Below are positions 9,050 to 18,365 of a stretch of 64,000 nucleotides of DNA, one piece after another; the first letter of the stretch is position 1, and each line of letters opens with the position of its first letter. This stretch comes from Oscillospiraceae bacterium. Lineage in GTDB: Bacteria; Bacillota; Clostridia; Oscillospirales; CAG-382. The stretch is from assembly GCA_015064895.1 (NCBI GenBank), contig SVRI01000001.1:266787-330786 (forward strand), in the 5' to 3' direction. The translations under genes were made by a program, and so were the position numbers. The notes beneath the pieces are model-generated. The model searched no databases and was not told the origin of the DNA. It saw only the letters and a list, made by a program, of their open reading frames with translations.

Positions 9050-10819
9050 ATGAGAAGAACAAAAACCTCAAGAACCATTTCAAAATCATCACTCTACGAT
9101 TATTCGGGTGTGCATGAAAGGGAAGAAAGCATAGCGTTTCTTCTTGATTACGCATCAAAGAGTAAATCGTCAACCGAACAGTACTGGAAGAAGATGAGAC
9201 GGTACTATGACGGAAAGCATGATATATCTGCCTCTACCGAAGAATTTGCATTGTCAAGGGAACTTACCTGGACACCGGCCCAATGTACCGACGGTTACAT
9301 TCATGTAGAAAGCCAGATAAACCCTGCTATTCCTGATTTTGAATTTTCACCCAGGGACAGAACAGACTATGACAAGGCAAAGCAGAGGGAAAGAATTGCA
9401 AAGTACATATGTGACAACAATGACATGACCTTTAAAAACTCAAGAAATGAGAGAAATCTCGGAATACTCGGCAGTGCGGTATGGAAGGTTTGCTGGGATA
9501 ACAATGCTCTTTACGGCGAAAGCAGAGGGGATGTTTCGGTGCTTGCACCGTATCCGGATGAAATCTTTACAGATCCTTCGGCTAAGGATGTTGATTCCTG
9601 CGAATATATAGGATACGTTTACAGACTCCATAAGCAGAAGGCAGTAAGAATCTTTGCCGATGATTTTAAGCGTGAAAATACAACCCTTGATGACTATCTT
9701 GACACGTCTTATTTCTTCAACTTAGGTACAAGCCTCAGTTCTGATGAGTATGACTGTGATGAAGACACGGTTAGTGTGACGGAATGGTGGTTCAGACAGC
9801 CGTGTGACGGTAAGGCGGACATAAGACAAAATGACAGAATCGTACATTACGAATGGAAGGCGGGAGATATCGCACTGTCGGTTCTCATAAACGGCAAGGA
9901 AGTAAGATATATTCCCAAATACTGGAAGAAAACAGACTTTGAAAACTTTCCGTTTGTTATATACTCAAGACTTCCGGGTGAAAAATCCATATGGGGCAGA
10001 AGCGAAATCGAGATGATTATTCCCCTTATTGACGCAAAGGACCGAGAGCTTACATACGCACAGCTCAATAACGCTTTTTCGTCAAATGACATAATTATAA
10101 CCGAGGAAAACGCCCTTTGCGACGGAGAAAACCTCGACAATTCACCGGGTGCTGTTTGGAAGGTAAGACCGGGAATGATGGGCAAGGTGGCAAGGCTTGG
10201 CAACATGGCGGCAAGCCAGAATTCCTTGTATTCGGGTGCCATGTACTGGCAGAATCTTATAGAAACCACTACAGGTAACTTTGAAATAAGCCAGGGTAAA
10301 GAGCCTTCAAGCGTAACTACGGCAACAGGTATCGCACTTCTTAATGAGCGTGCCGAGTCGAGAAAGAATCAGAAAAACATTGACAGAAATGCGGGATTTA
10401 AGAGGTTGTTTGAGCTTATAGACAAGACCGCACTTGAATGTTACAGCGACGGAAAGATTGTGAGAATCGGGGCGGCTGAGGACGAAATTGTTTACAAGTA
10501 CGGCGGCTTTGTCAAAAAGACAAGGGAAAGTATGTATATTCCTTCTGTTGACATTACTATTCACACAGGCTCTGCCATCACAAATTCCAAGGCATTTACC
10601 GTTTCTGCACTTACGTCTCTTATCGGTATGAATATAACCGATGATAACTATAAGCTTGTAAAGGCATATGTCGAAACAATCGGTATTCCCGAAAGAGCCG
10701 AAATATGCGAATACCTTGACAAAAAATTCGGCGGCGGTGACGACAGTCAGATTAATTACGATACTATCATGAAAATAATCGAAAACTCAATTATCAAGGA
10801 GGAAAGCGTTAATGAATAA
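9050..10819 (+). CDS. Phage portal protein
   Basis: Position after TerL; size 589 aa; P22-type/large portal-like sequence (FVIYSRLPGEKSIWGRSEIEMIIPLIDAKDRELTYAQLN). Confidence 0.8.
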   Translation: MRRTKTSRTISKSSLYDYSGVHEREESIAFLLDYASKSKSSTEQYWKKMRRYYDGKHDISASTEEFALSRELTWTPAQCTDGYIHVESQINPAIPDFEFSPRDRTDYDKAKQRERIAKYICDNNDMTFKNSRNERNLGILGSAVWKVCWDNNALYGESRGDVSVLAPYPDEIFTDPSAKDVDSCEYIGYVYRLHKQKAVRIFADDFKRENTTLDDYLDTSYFFNLGTSLSSDEYDCDEDTVSVTEWWFRQPCDGKADIRQNDRIVHYEWKAGDIALSVLINGKEVRYIPKYWKKTDFENFPFVIYSRLPGEKSIWGRSEIEMIIPLIDAKDRELTYAQLNNAFSSNDIIITEENALCDGENLDNSPGAVWKVRPGMMGKVARLGNMAASQNSLYSGAMYWQNLIETTTGNFEISQGKEPSSVTTATGIALLNERAESRKNQKNIDRNAGFKRLFELIDKTALECYSDGKIVRIGAAEDEIVYKYGGFVKKTRESMYIPSVDITIHTGSAITNSKAFTVSALTSLIGMNITDDNYKLVKAYVETIGIPERAEICEYLDKKFGGGDDSQINYDTIMKIIENSIIKEESVNE

Positions 10820-11555
10820 CGAATACACAGTTGAAAATGCATCACAACAGCCTAAAGAAGGCGATAACAATACACAGCAGGAAAAGACATTTACCCAGAG
10901 TCAGCTCGAAGAAATCATCCGTGAAAGACTTTTGAGAGAACGAAAGGTAAACGAATCCTTATCATCGGTAAAACAGCTTCTTAAAAGTGCATGCGAAAAG
11001 GGATATATCAAGGGGGCTTCTTATACCGAAATGGCAAAGGACCTTGTCGGAAAGCTGCAGGAAAAACAGCAGGCTGAATGTGATGAAGAGCCCGAAAAGG
11101 ACACAACATCCGTATGCGCAGATACGGACGGAAAAGAAACTGACGGTGATAATGCCGGTAATGACGTAGTGAAGGAAGACGCAGATAATAAGCAAGGCTT
11201 TATGGACACTCTTTCGAGAATCAAGGCAAAGTATCCTAAAAGTGCTGTTGAAAAACTGCTCGAGGGGAATTTGTTTGAAACCTTTGCCAGAGGACGAAGC
11301 GGAAGTGCAGAGGAAATATTTGACGATTACTATACCTTTGTTTCCATGGCAAATCCGGAATTTAAAAAGGCTCAGGATAACACCGACGGCACATTTTCAT
11401 CTACAGCGTTTTCTTCCCAATCGGGAGTTGCTGAAAGCGGCTCAAATCTTACAAGACAGCAGATGGATATAGCGAAAAGTGCAGGAATGTCTTACCGCGA
11501 ATATCAGAATCTTCTGGAATCCATTCCCACAAAAAACGGGAGAGCATTTAATTAA
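10812..11555 (+). CDS. Phage scaffold-like protein
   Basis: Acidic, Gln/Glu-rich coiled-coil (EKTFTQSQLEEIIRERLLRERKV); between portal and capsid; overlaps portal stop. Confidence 0.7.
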   Translation: MNNEYTVENASQQPKEGDNNTQQEKTFTQSQLEEIIRERLLRERKVNESLSSVKQLLKSACEKGYIKGASYTEMAKDLVGKLQEKQQAECDEEPEKDTTSVCADTDGKETDGDNAGNDVVKEDADNKQGFMDTLSRIKAKYPKSAVEKLLEGNLFETFARGRSGSAEEIFDDYYTFVSMANPEFKKAQDNTDGTFSSTAFSSQSGVAESGSNLTRQQMDIAKSAGMSYREYQNLLESIPTKNGRAFN

Positions 11556-11578
11556 AAAAAGAAAAGGAGAAATGAAAA

Positions 11579-12226
11579 ATGAAGTTTTTATATTCACTCG
11601 GCGGCGGTAATATCCCCGTTATCAGAGAATATGATATTGAAGCAAACAAGCAGTTCAAAAAGGGGCAGGTTGTAAAGATTTCACTTGAAGGTGTGATTTC
11701 AACAACTGCTGCAGGCGGCTGCATTGGTATTGCAGCAGAGGACCACACGGCTGAAAAGGATATCCTAAATGAAAGAAACAACGGTACAAAACTGAGAGTT
11801 GACATCACAAGACATGCAGTCTATGAGGTTGATGCACCGAGACTTGTTGCAACAGGCGGAAGCAATACTACTTTTGTTTGTTCTTCCACAGGTCTTATGG
11901 AAAACCTTGAAAATTCGACTCTTGTGCTTGTCCGCAAGGGTGAAAACTCTGAAAACACAGATACTGTTGGTACTGTAAGAAAGGTTTCGTTGATTTCCGT
12001 TTCCAATACATCAGCCACATTTACAATCTCTGACGGCGGCATTGTTTCCGAAGGCGATGTATATGCCCTTATACCCATATGCGGTTTTATGGGCAATGTT
12101 GGCGGCAACGACGGCTCTTTTAAATGTGTAAGCACGATGGATTCAACACCGGCTTTTGTCATGGCTTACAATACCGACACACTTACTCTTGAGGTTATGC
12201 CCAAGAAGGACTTTATTGCTTATTAA
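11579..12226 (+). CDS. Phage head/decoration-type protein
   Basis: 215 aa, beta-rich, located directly before the major capsid gene. Confidence 0.45.
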   Translation: MKFLYSLGGGNIPVIREYDIEANKQFKKGQVVKISLEGVISTTAAGGCIGIAAEDHTAEKDILNERNNGTKLRVDITRHAVYEVDAPRLVATGGSNTTFVCSSTGLMENLENSTLVLVRKGENSENTDTVGTVRKVSLISVSNTSATFTISDGGIVSEGDVYALIPICGFMGNVGGNDGSFKCVSTMDSTPAFVMAYNTDTLTLEVMPKKDFIAY

Positions 12227-12244
12227 GGAAAGGAAGTAGAAACA

Positions 12245-13156
12245 ATGAACGATATTTATACATGGCACAATGACCTTTATCCTCTTATTAAAAAGAGATT
12301 TGACCTTCGTTATGCAAAGCGTCTTGACGCTATCAACCAGGTTTGTGATGTTGTTTGTCAGGATGACATTGACTATAGAATCGAGGGTATCGGCGGCTAC
12401 GGCGAAATGCCGGTATACGACGGTACAACCGTTGTGGGTGCCGACACCAAGAGAACATTTATTACAACAATCACACCCAAGGAGCACGCCCTCAAGGTGA
12501 CAAGTACATATAAAAAGGCAAAGCTCGACTATTCGGGTGAGTCTCAGAAGATAGGTACACGTCTTGCAGACTCTGCATACATGACGGTACTTAACGAGTT
12601 CTACAGACTCTTCGGCTCTGCCTTTACAAACATCGGCTCCGACGGTGTGGCATGGGCAAGCGACAAGCACCCCGTATCAAAGGACAGCAAGGAAACCTTC
12701 TCCAACCTTATGACAGAGAACCTTTCTGTTGCAGCCATCACAAAGGCACAGACAACGGCATCCCGTTTTGTAACTCCCGACGGTCTTCCCTTTGCCTGCA
12801 ACTTTGACCTTCTTCTTGTAAGCCCCGAGCTTGAAGCAAAGGCGAAGGAAATCTGCGGCCCTAATTCCAGACTTATCCCCGAAAACAACCCCGATACAGA
12901 CACAAATGCGGCAAATCCCGTATACGGCATGAAGTATCTTGTTGTGGGCGGCGGTAATGCAGGCTTTACGGGCAAGCAGTGGGCTGTTGCAGACTCTCTT
13001 ATGCTTTCCGAAGTATTAAAGCTCGTCTACATCACAAAGCCCACTGTTCTTGTGTCTCCTCAGGATAATCCTCTTATCACCGATTATATCGGTTATGTGG
13101 ATTTTGCCTTTGGCTTCGGTGATGCAAGACCCATTATCTTCTCTAATCCCAACTAA
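12245..13156 (+). CDS. Phage major capsid protein
   Basis: Position and composition; capsid-like sequence (GADTKRTFITTITPKEHALKVTS..., DTNAANPVYGMKYLVVGG, TDYIGYVDFAFGFGDAR). Confidence 0.75.
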   Translation: MNDIYTWHNDLYPLIKKRFDLRYAKRLDAINQVCDVVCQDDIDYRIEGIGGYGEMPVYDGTTVVGADTKRTFITTITPKEHALKVTSTYKKAKLDYSGESQKIGTRLADSAYMTVLNEFYRLFGSAFTNIGSDGVAWASDKHPVSKDSKETFSNLMTENLSVAAITKAQTTASRFVTPDGLPFACNFDLLLVSPELEAKAKEICGPNSRLIPENNPDTDTNAANPVYGMKYLVVGGGNAGFTGKQWAVADSLMLSEVLKLVYITKPTVLVSPQDNPLITDYIGYVDFAFGFGDARPIIFSNPN

Positions 13157-13167
13157 GGAGTGTGAAG

Positions 13168-13431
13168 ATGATGGGCGGTTATTCCAGAATTCCCGTTAAG
13201 ACAAAAAACGAAGGGGTTATTTCTAACATTGAGTTTGAAATTGACACACAAGGTCTTGACTGTGTTATAAGAGCCGAGGGAACCGACCTTTTTGTTTATA
13301 CAAAATCAGGTGCGGATCAATCTGAAATGTATCTTGTAAAGGACGGCGAAACCTTCGAGTTCTGCGGCAAGATTTACTATCAGGTTGCCACTTCGGGAAC
13401 AGTATATACCTTTATGTATAACAGGCTTTAA
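13168..13431 (+). CDS. Small phage structural protein, unknown function
   Basis: ORF with aaggag RBS inside head operon (ORF track starts at GTG 13162). Confidence 0.5.
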   Translation: MMGGYSRIPVKTKNEGVISNIEFEIDTQGLDCVIRAEGTDLFVYTKSGADQSEMYLVKDGETFEFCGKIYYQVATSGTVYTFMYNRL

Positions 13432-13438
13432 ACAAAAT

Positions 13439-13465
13439 GCCGTCTGCTTCGGCAGACGGCTTATA
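13439..13465 (+). terminator. Intra-operon hairpin terminator
   Basis: gccgtctgc-ttcg-gcagacggc followed by T-rich tract. Confidence 0.7.
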
Positions 13466-13485
13466 TTTTAGAAAGGAGAAATGAA

Positions 13486-14406
13486 ATGTCAGAAAAAACA
13501 TACGGAACATTGAAAAAAAGAGTTTTCGACCTTCTTTTTGAGTATGCCCCCTCTGATGATACGGTTTTTATTGCCGACACAGACAAACAGCTTGTTTCTT
13601 CGAGAATGCCCGATGCGGTTAATTCTTCTTTTGTAAGAATGAGTGAGTCTCTTCCGTTGTGGACAAAAACGAGTATTCAAAAGCTGCATGATTTCAAAAA
13701 GGTTTTTACATATAACGGCATTTGCGATAAAGACACTCCGCTTGAGTTTGAGCTGACGGTTGACAGAATAGGTGTTTTCTTCAGGTTTTTCGGCAAGGGT
13801 AATGTAATTTTTTCGGACATGGATGGCAATCCTGTTTTGACAATTGAATGTGAGGGCTCAGGAAGCATCTCGTGCCATAAGAGTGTTGAGAATACGGACT
13901 ATACCGGTACTTGCCGTGTCTACACTGACGGCAACTTGTGTGTCAAGGGTTTTGCTGTTTATGAAAATGACTCAGAGCTTGACGAAAAAAGCCTTTGTGC
14001 CTTTAATGAAACAAGCTTTGAATTGCCGGAAGCGTTTGACAGACTTGTAAGTATAGAAGCTTCTTCGGGGAAAATAAACCGTGACAAAATATATGTCTGC
14101 GACGGATACGGATTTATATGCTCTGATTTGTGCAGGGGAGAAAACGAGCTTTGTATAGAGTATAAACGTAAGCCGTATACAGTTGGTGCACAAACGGCTG
14201 ACGATTTTGTGTTTGATGTAACGCACCTTGAATTTGAAGCACTTGTTTGCCTTGTTGCAAGTGAACTTTGCAGAGATGAAAACGCCGACTTATATGCAAG
14301 ACTTGTGTATAAATACAACGACCTTTGCGAGGGTATCAGAAGCTGTAATGTGTCAAAAAAAGGAAGAAACACCTTCTTTGGTGCAAAAATAAGACGGAGG
14401 TGGTAA
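13486..14406 (+). CDS. Phage head-tail connector-like protein with embedded beta-rich domain
   Basis: C-terminal LEFEALVCLVASELCRDENADLYARLVYKYNDLCEGI resembles adaptor/connector helices; middle ~110 aa beta-rich. Confidence 0.45.
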   Translation: MSEKTYGTLKKRVFDLLFEYAPSDDTVFIADTDKQLVSSRMPDAVNSSFVRMSESLPLWTKTSIQKLHDFKKVFTYNGICDKDTPLEFELTVDRIGVFFRFFGKGNVIFSDMDGNPVLTIECEGSGSISCHKSVENTDYTGTCRVYTDGNLCVKGFAVYENDSELDEKSLCAFNETSFELPEAFDRLVSIEASSGKINRDKIYVCDGYGFICSDLCRGENELCIEYKRKPYTVGAQTADDFVFDVTHLEFEALVCLVASELCRDENADLYARLVYKYNDLCEGIRSCNVSKKGRNTFFGAKIRRRW

Positions 14407-14407
14407 A

Positions 14408-16198
14408 ATGGCATATCTACCCTTGAGCTTTGTTCCAAAGAATAAAAAAAGCTTTAAGAATGTTAACTACAGACTGCCTGTGGGCGGGGTAAGTCTTTCG
14501 GATAACACAAGGAATGTTGACGAAGGAAAGTGCAGTTATATGTGCAATATGGATATGCTTTCCGACAGAATAAAAAACCGTGTTTTGCAGGAGATGGTAT
14601 GCCATGGTTTTGCCGCTGAAGAAAAAATCAACGGATATTTCAAAAGCCGGTTTTATGATAAGCTTGTTTTCCATGCGGGAACGCATTTGTACTTGTTTGG
14701 CTCGGGTGATGAAAAACCGAGCATCATAGCAGATAATCTGCCGGATAAACCAAGCCTTTTCTGTATATTTCTGTCGAAAATCTATATTTATTGCGATACG
14801 CATGTTTATACTCTTGACAGCGAATTTAACTTTGCCGAGGAATTGCCCGATGCACCCCTGATTTACGAATCCTGCGTTGCCAACGTCAGATATTCGGGCA
14901 AAAGAACCGAGCTGCCCTTCAATCTTTTGGCACCGAGAATTACGGTTTCCTATTCTCAATGTACCAACCGCACATTTATTCTGCCGCAAAATGCGGATGT
15001 AAAACGCGGTGCTGTGGTATATAAAGACGGAGAGGAAATGCCGTGTGATGAATTTGAGCTACATGAAGATTATCTTGAGATTTCTGACGGTCACGGTGCC
15101 GTAAACAGACTTGTTTCTTTATCTTATTTTGTGAGTGAGCCTGAAAAAATGGAGTTTGAAAATGTAATTGCCGATTGTGAGCTTATTGCGGATTTCGGCG
15201 GAAATGCCGAGGGTGGTACAAGATTGTTCTTTACAGGCAATAAGAACAAAAAGGGCTATTACTATAAAAGCGATTTTCTTAATCCTTTGTATGTTGCCGG
15301 CGACGGCTTTGAAATCATTGGCAACGGCAGTGAAAATATTACGGCTTTAAAGAAAATGTACGGTAATATGATTGTATTTACCGAGCAAAGCGTCTTTCGC
15401 ATGGGATACACCCTGGATAAAGACGGTTCGTTCTTTTCTGTCAAGGAGCTGAGCTCTGAGGCGGGATGCGATTGTCCCGATTCTGTTCAGCTTATAGATA
15501 ACAGAGTGGTGTTTGCCAACTCAAAAAAGGGTGTTTTCATAATAGAATCAACCGGTGAAAACGGCGAACAGAATATAAAGCCCATATCGGGAAATATACT
15601 GAAAGGCAATGGCATGGGGCTTTGTGATATTCCTACAGAGGCTTTGAAAAAGGCAAAATCCATTGACTTTGACAGAAAATATATGCTCTTTGCTGACGGT
15701 AAAGCATATATCTGGGACTATGATGAGGCCGGTTTTTCGGGAAGTTCAAACTATTCAAGAGCAGAAGAACGCCTTAAGTGGTATATTTATGACGGCATTC
15801 TCGGAAGTGAATTTGTAGAGGTTGACAGAAGCCTTTTGTCCTTTGATGAAACAGACGGTGTGCGTATTTTCAGGTTTAATGAAGATGTGAAAAAGTCCGA
15901 TTGTGAAGGTGTGTTTTACTCGGGAAACTCGGTTTTATTTGCACCGAAAAAGAGAAAGCATGTGTACAGCATGAGTATTAAGTTGTCAAGAAGTGATAAT
16001 TGCGATATCACCCTCGGATTTTTCGGCGACGGTGAAAAATACTATGAAACAAAACTTCCCAAGTGTGAAAAGAATAAGGAAAAAATCATAATGAAGCTTC
16101 CCAAAAAGGCTCTTTATGACTTTGCTTTTTCAATAAAAGCATGCGGTGAATATGAAATACAGGATATAGCCTTCGGCTATTACGAAATAAAAGAGTAA
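14408..16198 (+). CDS. Phage gp10/packaged-DNA-stabilisation-like (propeller-like) protein
   Basis: LPVGGVSLSDNTRNVDEGKCSYMCNMDM start, repeated YGNMIVFTEQSVFRMG / RVVFANSKKGVFII blades; position after connector. Confidence 0.5.
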   Translation: MAYLPLSFVPKNKKSFKNVNYRLPVGGVSLSDNTRNVDEGKCSYMCNMDMLSDRIKNRVLQEMVCHGFAAEEKINGYFKSRFYDKLVFHAGTHLYLFGSGDEKPSIIADNLPDKPSLFCIFLSKIYIYCDTHVYTLDSEFNFAEELPDAPLIYESCVANVRYSGKRTELPFNLLAPRITVSYSQCTNRTFILPQNADVKRGAVVYKDGEEMPCDEFELHEDYLEISDGHGAVNRLVSLSYFVSEPEKMEFENVIADCELIADFGGNAEGGTRLFFTGNKNKKGYYYKSDFLNPLYVAGDGFEIIGNGSENITALKKMYGNMIVFTEQSVFRMGYTLDKDGSFFSVKELSSEAGCDCPDSVQLIDNRVVFANSKKGVFIIESTGENGEQNIKPISGNILKGNGMGLCDIPTEALKKAKSIDFDRKYMLFADGKAYIWDYDEAGFSGSSNYSRAEERLKWYIYDGILGSEFVEVDRSLLSFDETDGVRIFRFNEDVKKSDCEGVFYSGNSVLFAPKKRKHVYSMSIKLSRSDNCDITLGFFGDGEKYYETKLPKCEKNKEKIIMKLPKKALYDFAFSIKACGEYEIQDIAFGYYEIKE

Positions 16199-16210
16199 AG
16201 GAGAATGATT

Positions 16211-16732
16211 ATGGCAAATCTTTGGAAATATGCATCTGTTCCCCAAAGGGAAAGACTCGACATGATAAGAAGCGGAAATGCTGATGTGTACAATGCTGAA
16301 AAGCGTCGAAACAACTCTCTCAAGATTTTAAGAGAATCCCTCGGTCTTTCAACACAGAATGTCGATGACTGGAATAAAACGGTAGATAACGCGTACTCCC
16401 TGTCGCAGCAAAAAACACAGGATAAAAGCGGTCTTCCAAAGTTTACGGGCGGCAAGTATGCAGAGATTAACAAGGCATTCAGCGAATCAATTAAAAACGT
16501 AAGACAGCAAAAGGACGAAAGCATAAAAGATGTGACAGAGGAAGCCGAAAGCACCTTAAGATACATCGGGGAATGGCTTGCCAATAACGGTTATTCCGAA
16601 AAGGGATACCTTGCAACTGCGGCAAAAAAGGAAATCAATGATGCACTTGAAGCGGCTCTTGAGGGCATTATTAAGGACTATGAAGAGGGTATCCAAAGTA
16701 TAAGAAGCAGGTTCCGTTCCATGGTTATGTGA
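16211..16732 (+). CDS. Helical phage-associated protein, unknown function
   Basis: ORF with aaggag RBS directly after the gp10-like gene; long alpha-helical composition. Confidence 0.5.
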   Translation: MANLWKYASVPQRERLDMIRSGNADVYNAEKRRNNSLKILRESLGLSTQNVDDWNKTVDNAYSLSQQKTQDKSGLPKFTGGKYAEINKAFSESIKNVRQQKDESIKDVTEEAESTLRYIGEWLANNGYSEKGYLATAAKKEINDALEAALEGIIKDYEEGIQSIRSRFRSMVM

Positions 16733-16746
16733 TGTTTTGCAAATCT

Positions 16747-16775
16747 TGACAATGTATGATTAAAGTATTACAATA
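16747..16775 (+). promoter_or_regulatory. SigmaA-like promoter at 3' end of phage cassette
   Basis: TTGACA-17nt-TACAAT. Confidence 0.65.
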
Positions 16776-16783
16776 GGAGTAGA

Positions 16784-16998
16784 AAAACTCTGCGTTCTAT
16801 GATGATTACCGTCAGAGAAAATCAAAGGATTCTTCTCAAAATTCAACGTCGCTTTTTTCGAATGCAATTAAGAGTTCGTTTGACGGCATCAAAAAGAACA
16901 TTTTGGAAAATGCAGAGCATTATTCCAAGACGGATAAGGCAAAAACTGATACTGCCAAACGTAAGGGAAATGCCATTAAGAGCAATATTCAGAAGTAA
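16784..16998 (+). pseudogene. 3' remnant of a phage structural gene (no start codon)
   Basis: Frame reads KNSAFYDDYRQRKSKDSSQNSTSLFSNAIKSSFDGIKKNILENAEHYSKTDKAKTDTAKRKGNAIKSNIQK*, preceded in frame by TAG. Confidence 0.5.
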
Positions 16999-17053
16999 CA
17001 TACGTTAACATTGGAAAATATATTAAATAATCAGAATTATTCAGGGGGTTAAT

Positions 17054-17902
17054 ATGCAGACTTCAAAGAGTAAATATGTTATTGCTTTGTTTGTTTTAAC
17101 CATATCGTTTTTGTGTTCGTCCTGCTCAGAAACAAAAGTGACAGAAACAAAAGTGGCAGAGAAGAAAAACGAATACCGTCTCGTCACACCGACTCAGGAA
17201 GAACTTGATGAAATTGTGCCTCGGTTAGAACCGATTTTGTCGATGTTTCACAAGGATTATGACTGCACAAAAGATAACATTTACGAGTATATGTTTCACT
17301 ATGACCACTTGGATTATGTTTATCCGGAATATGACTCCGAGATTGAAGCGTTTGTAGCTGAACCGTTCGGGGTATCTGATGCAGGTTTTGTGTTTTGGTA
17401 TGAATATGGAATTCCCGAGAATGATCCTCTTGGAAAATTCCCGAAAATACGTGATGAAATATATGATGAAAACGGAAATGTGAACGAAGACTTGGCATGG
17501 GATTTGCTTGAAACCCAAGATGTGTATTACCGTGATTTGATAATAGGGCATAATAAATTTTCAGGAAAGTATATAGACTGGTTGGTCGAGGGCATATGGA
17601 ACGGAAAGGCTGACCACAAAAGCTTTATGAAGTTTGAAGACGAAACAAGGCTTTATTACTACGACGGATTTTATTACACCCCGGAATGTGTTGGTGACAG
17701 GGGCGGCGGAATATTCTACTACCCTAAAATCCACAATATTACTCCTTTGGAAGACGGTAAGTATGAAATAGTATATCAGCTTTACAATGATGGAGATGAA
17801 TATGTTGCTGCAAACAAGGCGGTTGTCGGATTAAAAGAAATATCTTCAGGCTTCCGGTTTTGGTCGATTTTCAGTATTGATTATGACATAGACAAGGCAT
17901 AA
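17054..17902 (+). CDS. Lipoprotein, unknown function
   Basis: Signal peptide with lipobox LCSSC; RBS gggggtt; 282 aa. Confidence 0.8.
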   Translation: MQTSKSKYVIALFVLTISFLCSSCSETKVTETKVAEKKNEYRLVTPTQEELDEIVPRLEPILSMFHKDYDCTKDNIYEYMFHYDHLDYVYPEYDSEIEAFVAEPFGVSDAGFVFWYEYGIPENDPLGKFPKIRDEIYDENGNVNEDLAWDLLETQDVYYRDLIIGHNKFSGKYIDWLVEGIWNGKADHKSFMKFEDETRLYYYDGFYYTPECVGDRGGGIFYYPKIHNITPLEDGKYEIVYQLYNDGDEYVAANKAVVGLKEISSGFRFWSIFSIDYDIDKA

Positions 17903-18005
17903 TCATTTTGCACAATTTGTTATGTTGAATATGGCGACAGAATTTATGACAACAAGGAAGACATTTTGAAAGCCTTATCTTAACAATTCTACGAGGAGAA
18001 ACAAC

Positions 18006-18290
18006 ATGAAAAACAACAGTATTCGTATATTTATGACTATAGTACGAATTGCAGTAATTGTTTTATCGATATTCTGCATTTGTTTCGGCATCCTCATTTC
18101 TCAATATGATGAATGGAACCGTGTGGATTATGATATTGTTGATGTTGAAAAAACCGTTTTATTGTTGCTTTCAACTATAAATATTTTGTTTTCTGTGTTT
18201 TCAAAAAAGTCACATAAAGCTCTTTTTGTTATTAATGTTATTATTACGGTCATATGCCTCGTGCGTTTTTCGTGGCTGTTGACGTTGTAA
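18006..18290 (+). CDS. Small membrane protein (94 aa)
   Basis: RBS gaggag; TM helices; ends CLVRFSWLLTL. Confidence 0.7.
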   Translation: MKNNSIRIFMTIVRIAVIVLSIFCICFGILISQYDEWNRVDYDIVDVEKTVLLLLSTINILFSVFSKKSHKALFVINVIITVICLVRFSWLLTL

Positions 18291-18365
18291 GCAGTAGATA
18301 AATCATAAAACAAGGAAGACATTTTGAAAGCATTATCATGATGTCATCACATTGGAGGTGTGAAT

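Noticed and set aside
6827-17054. att-site direct repeats flanking the phage cassette
   Set aside because: No convincing matching repeat seen by eye between the left (6830-7150) and right (16733-17050) flanks; needs computation
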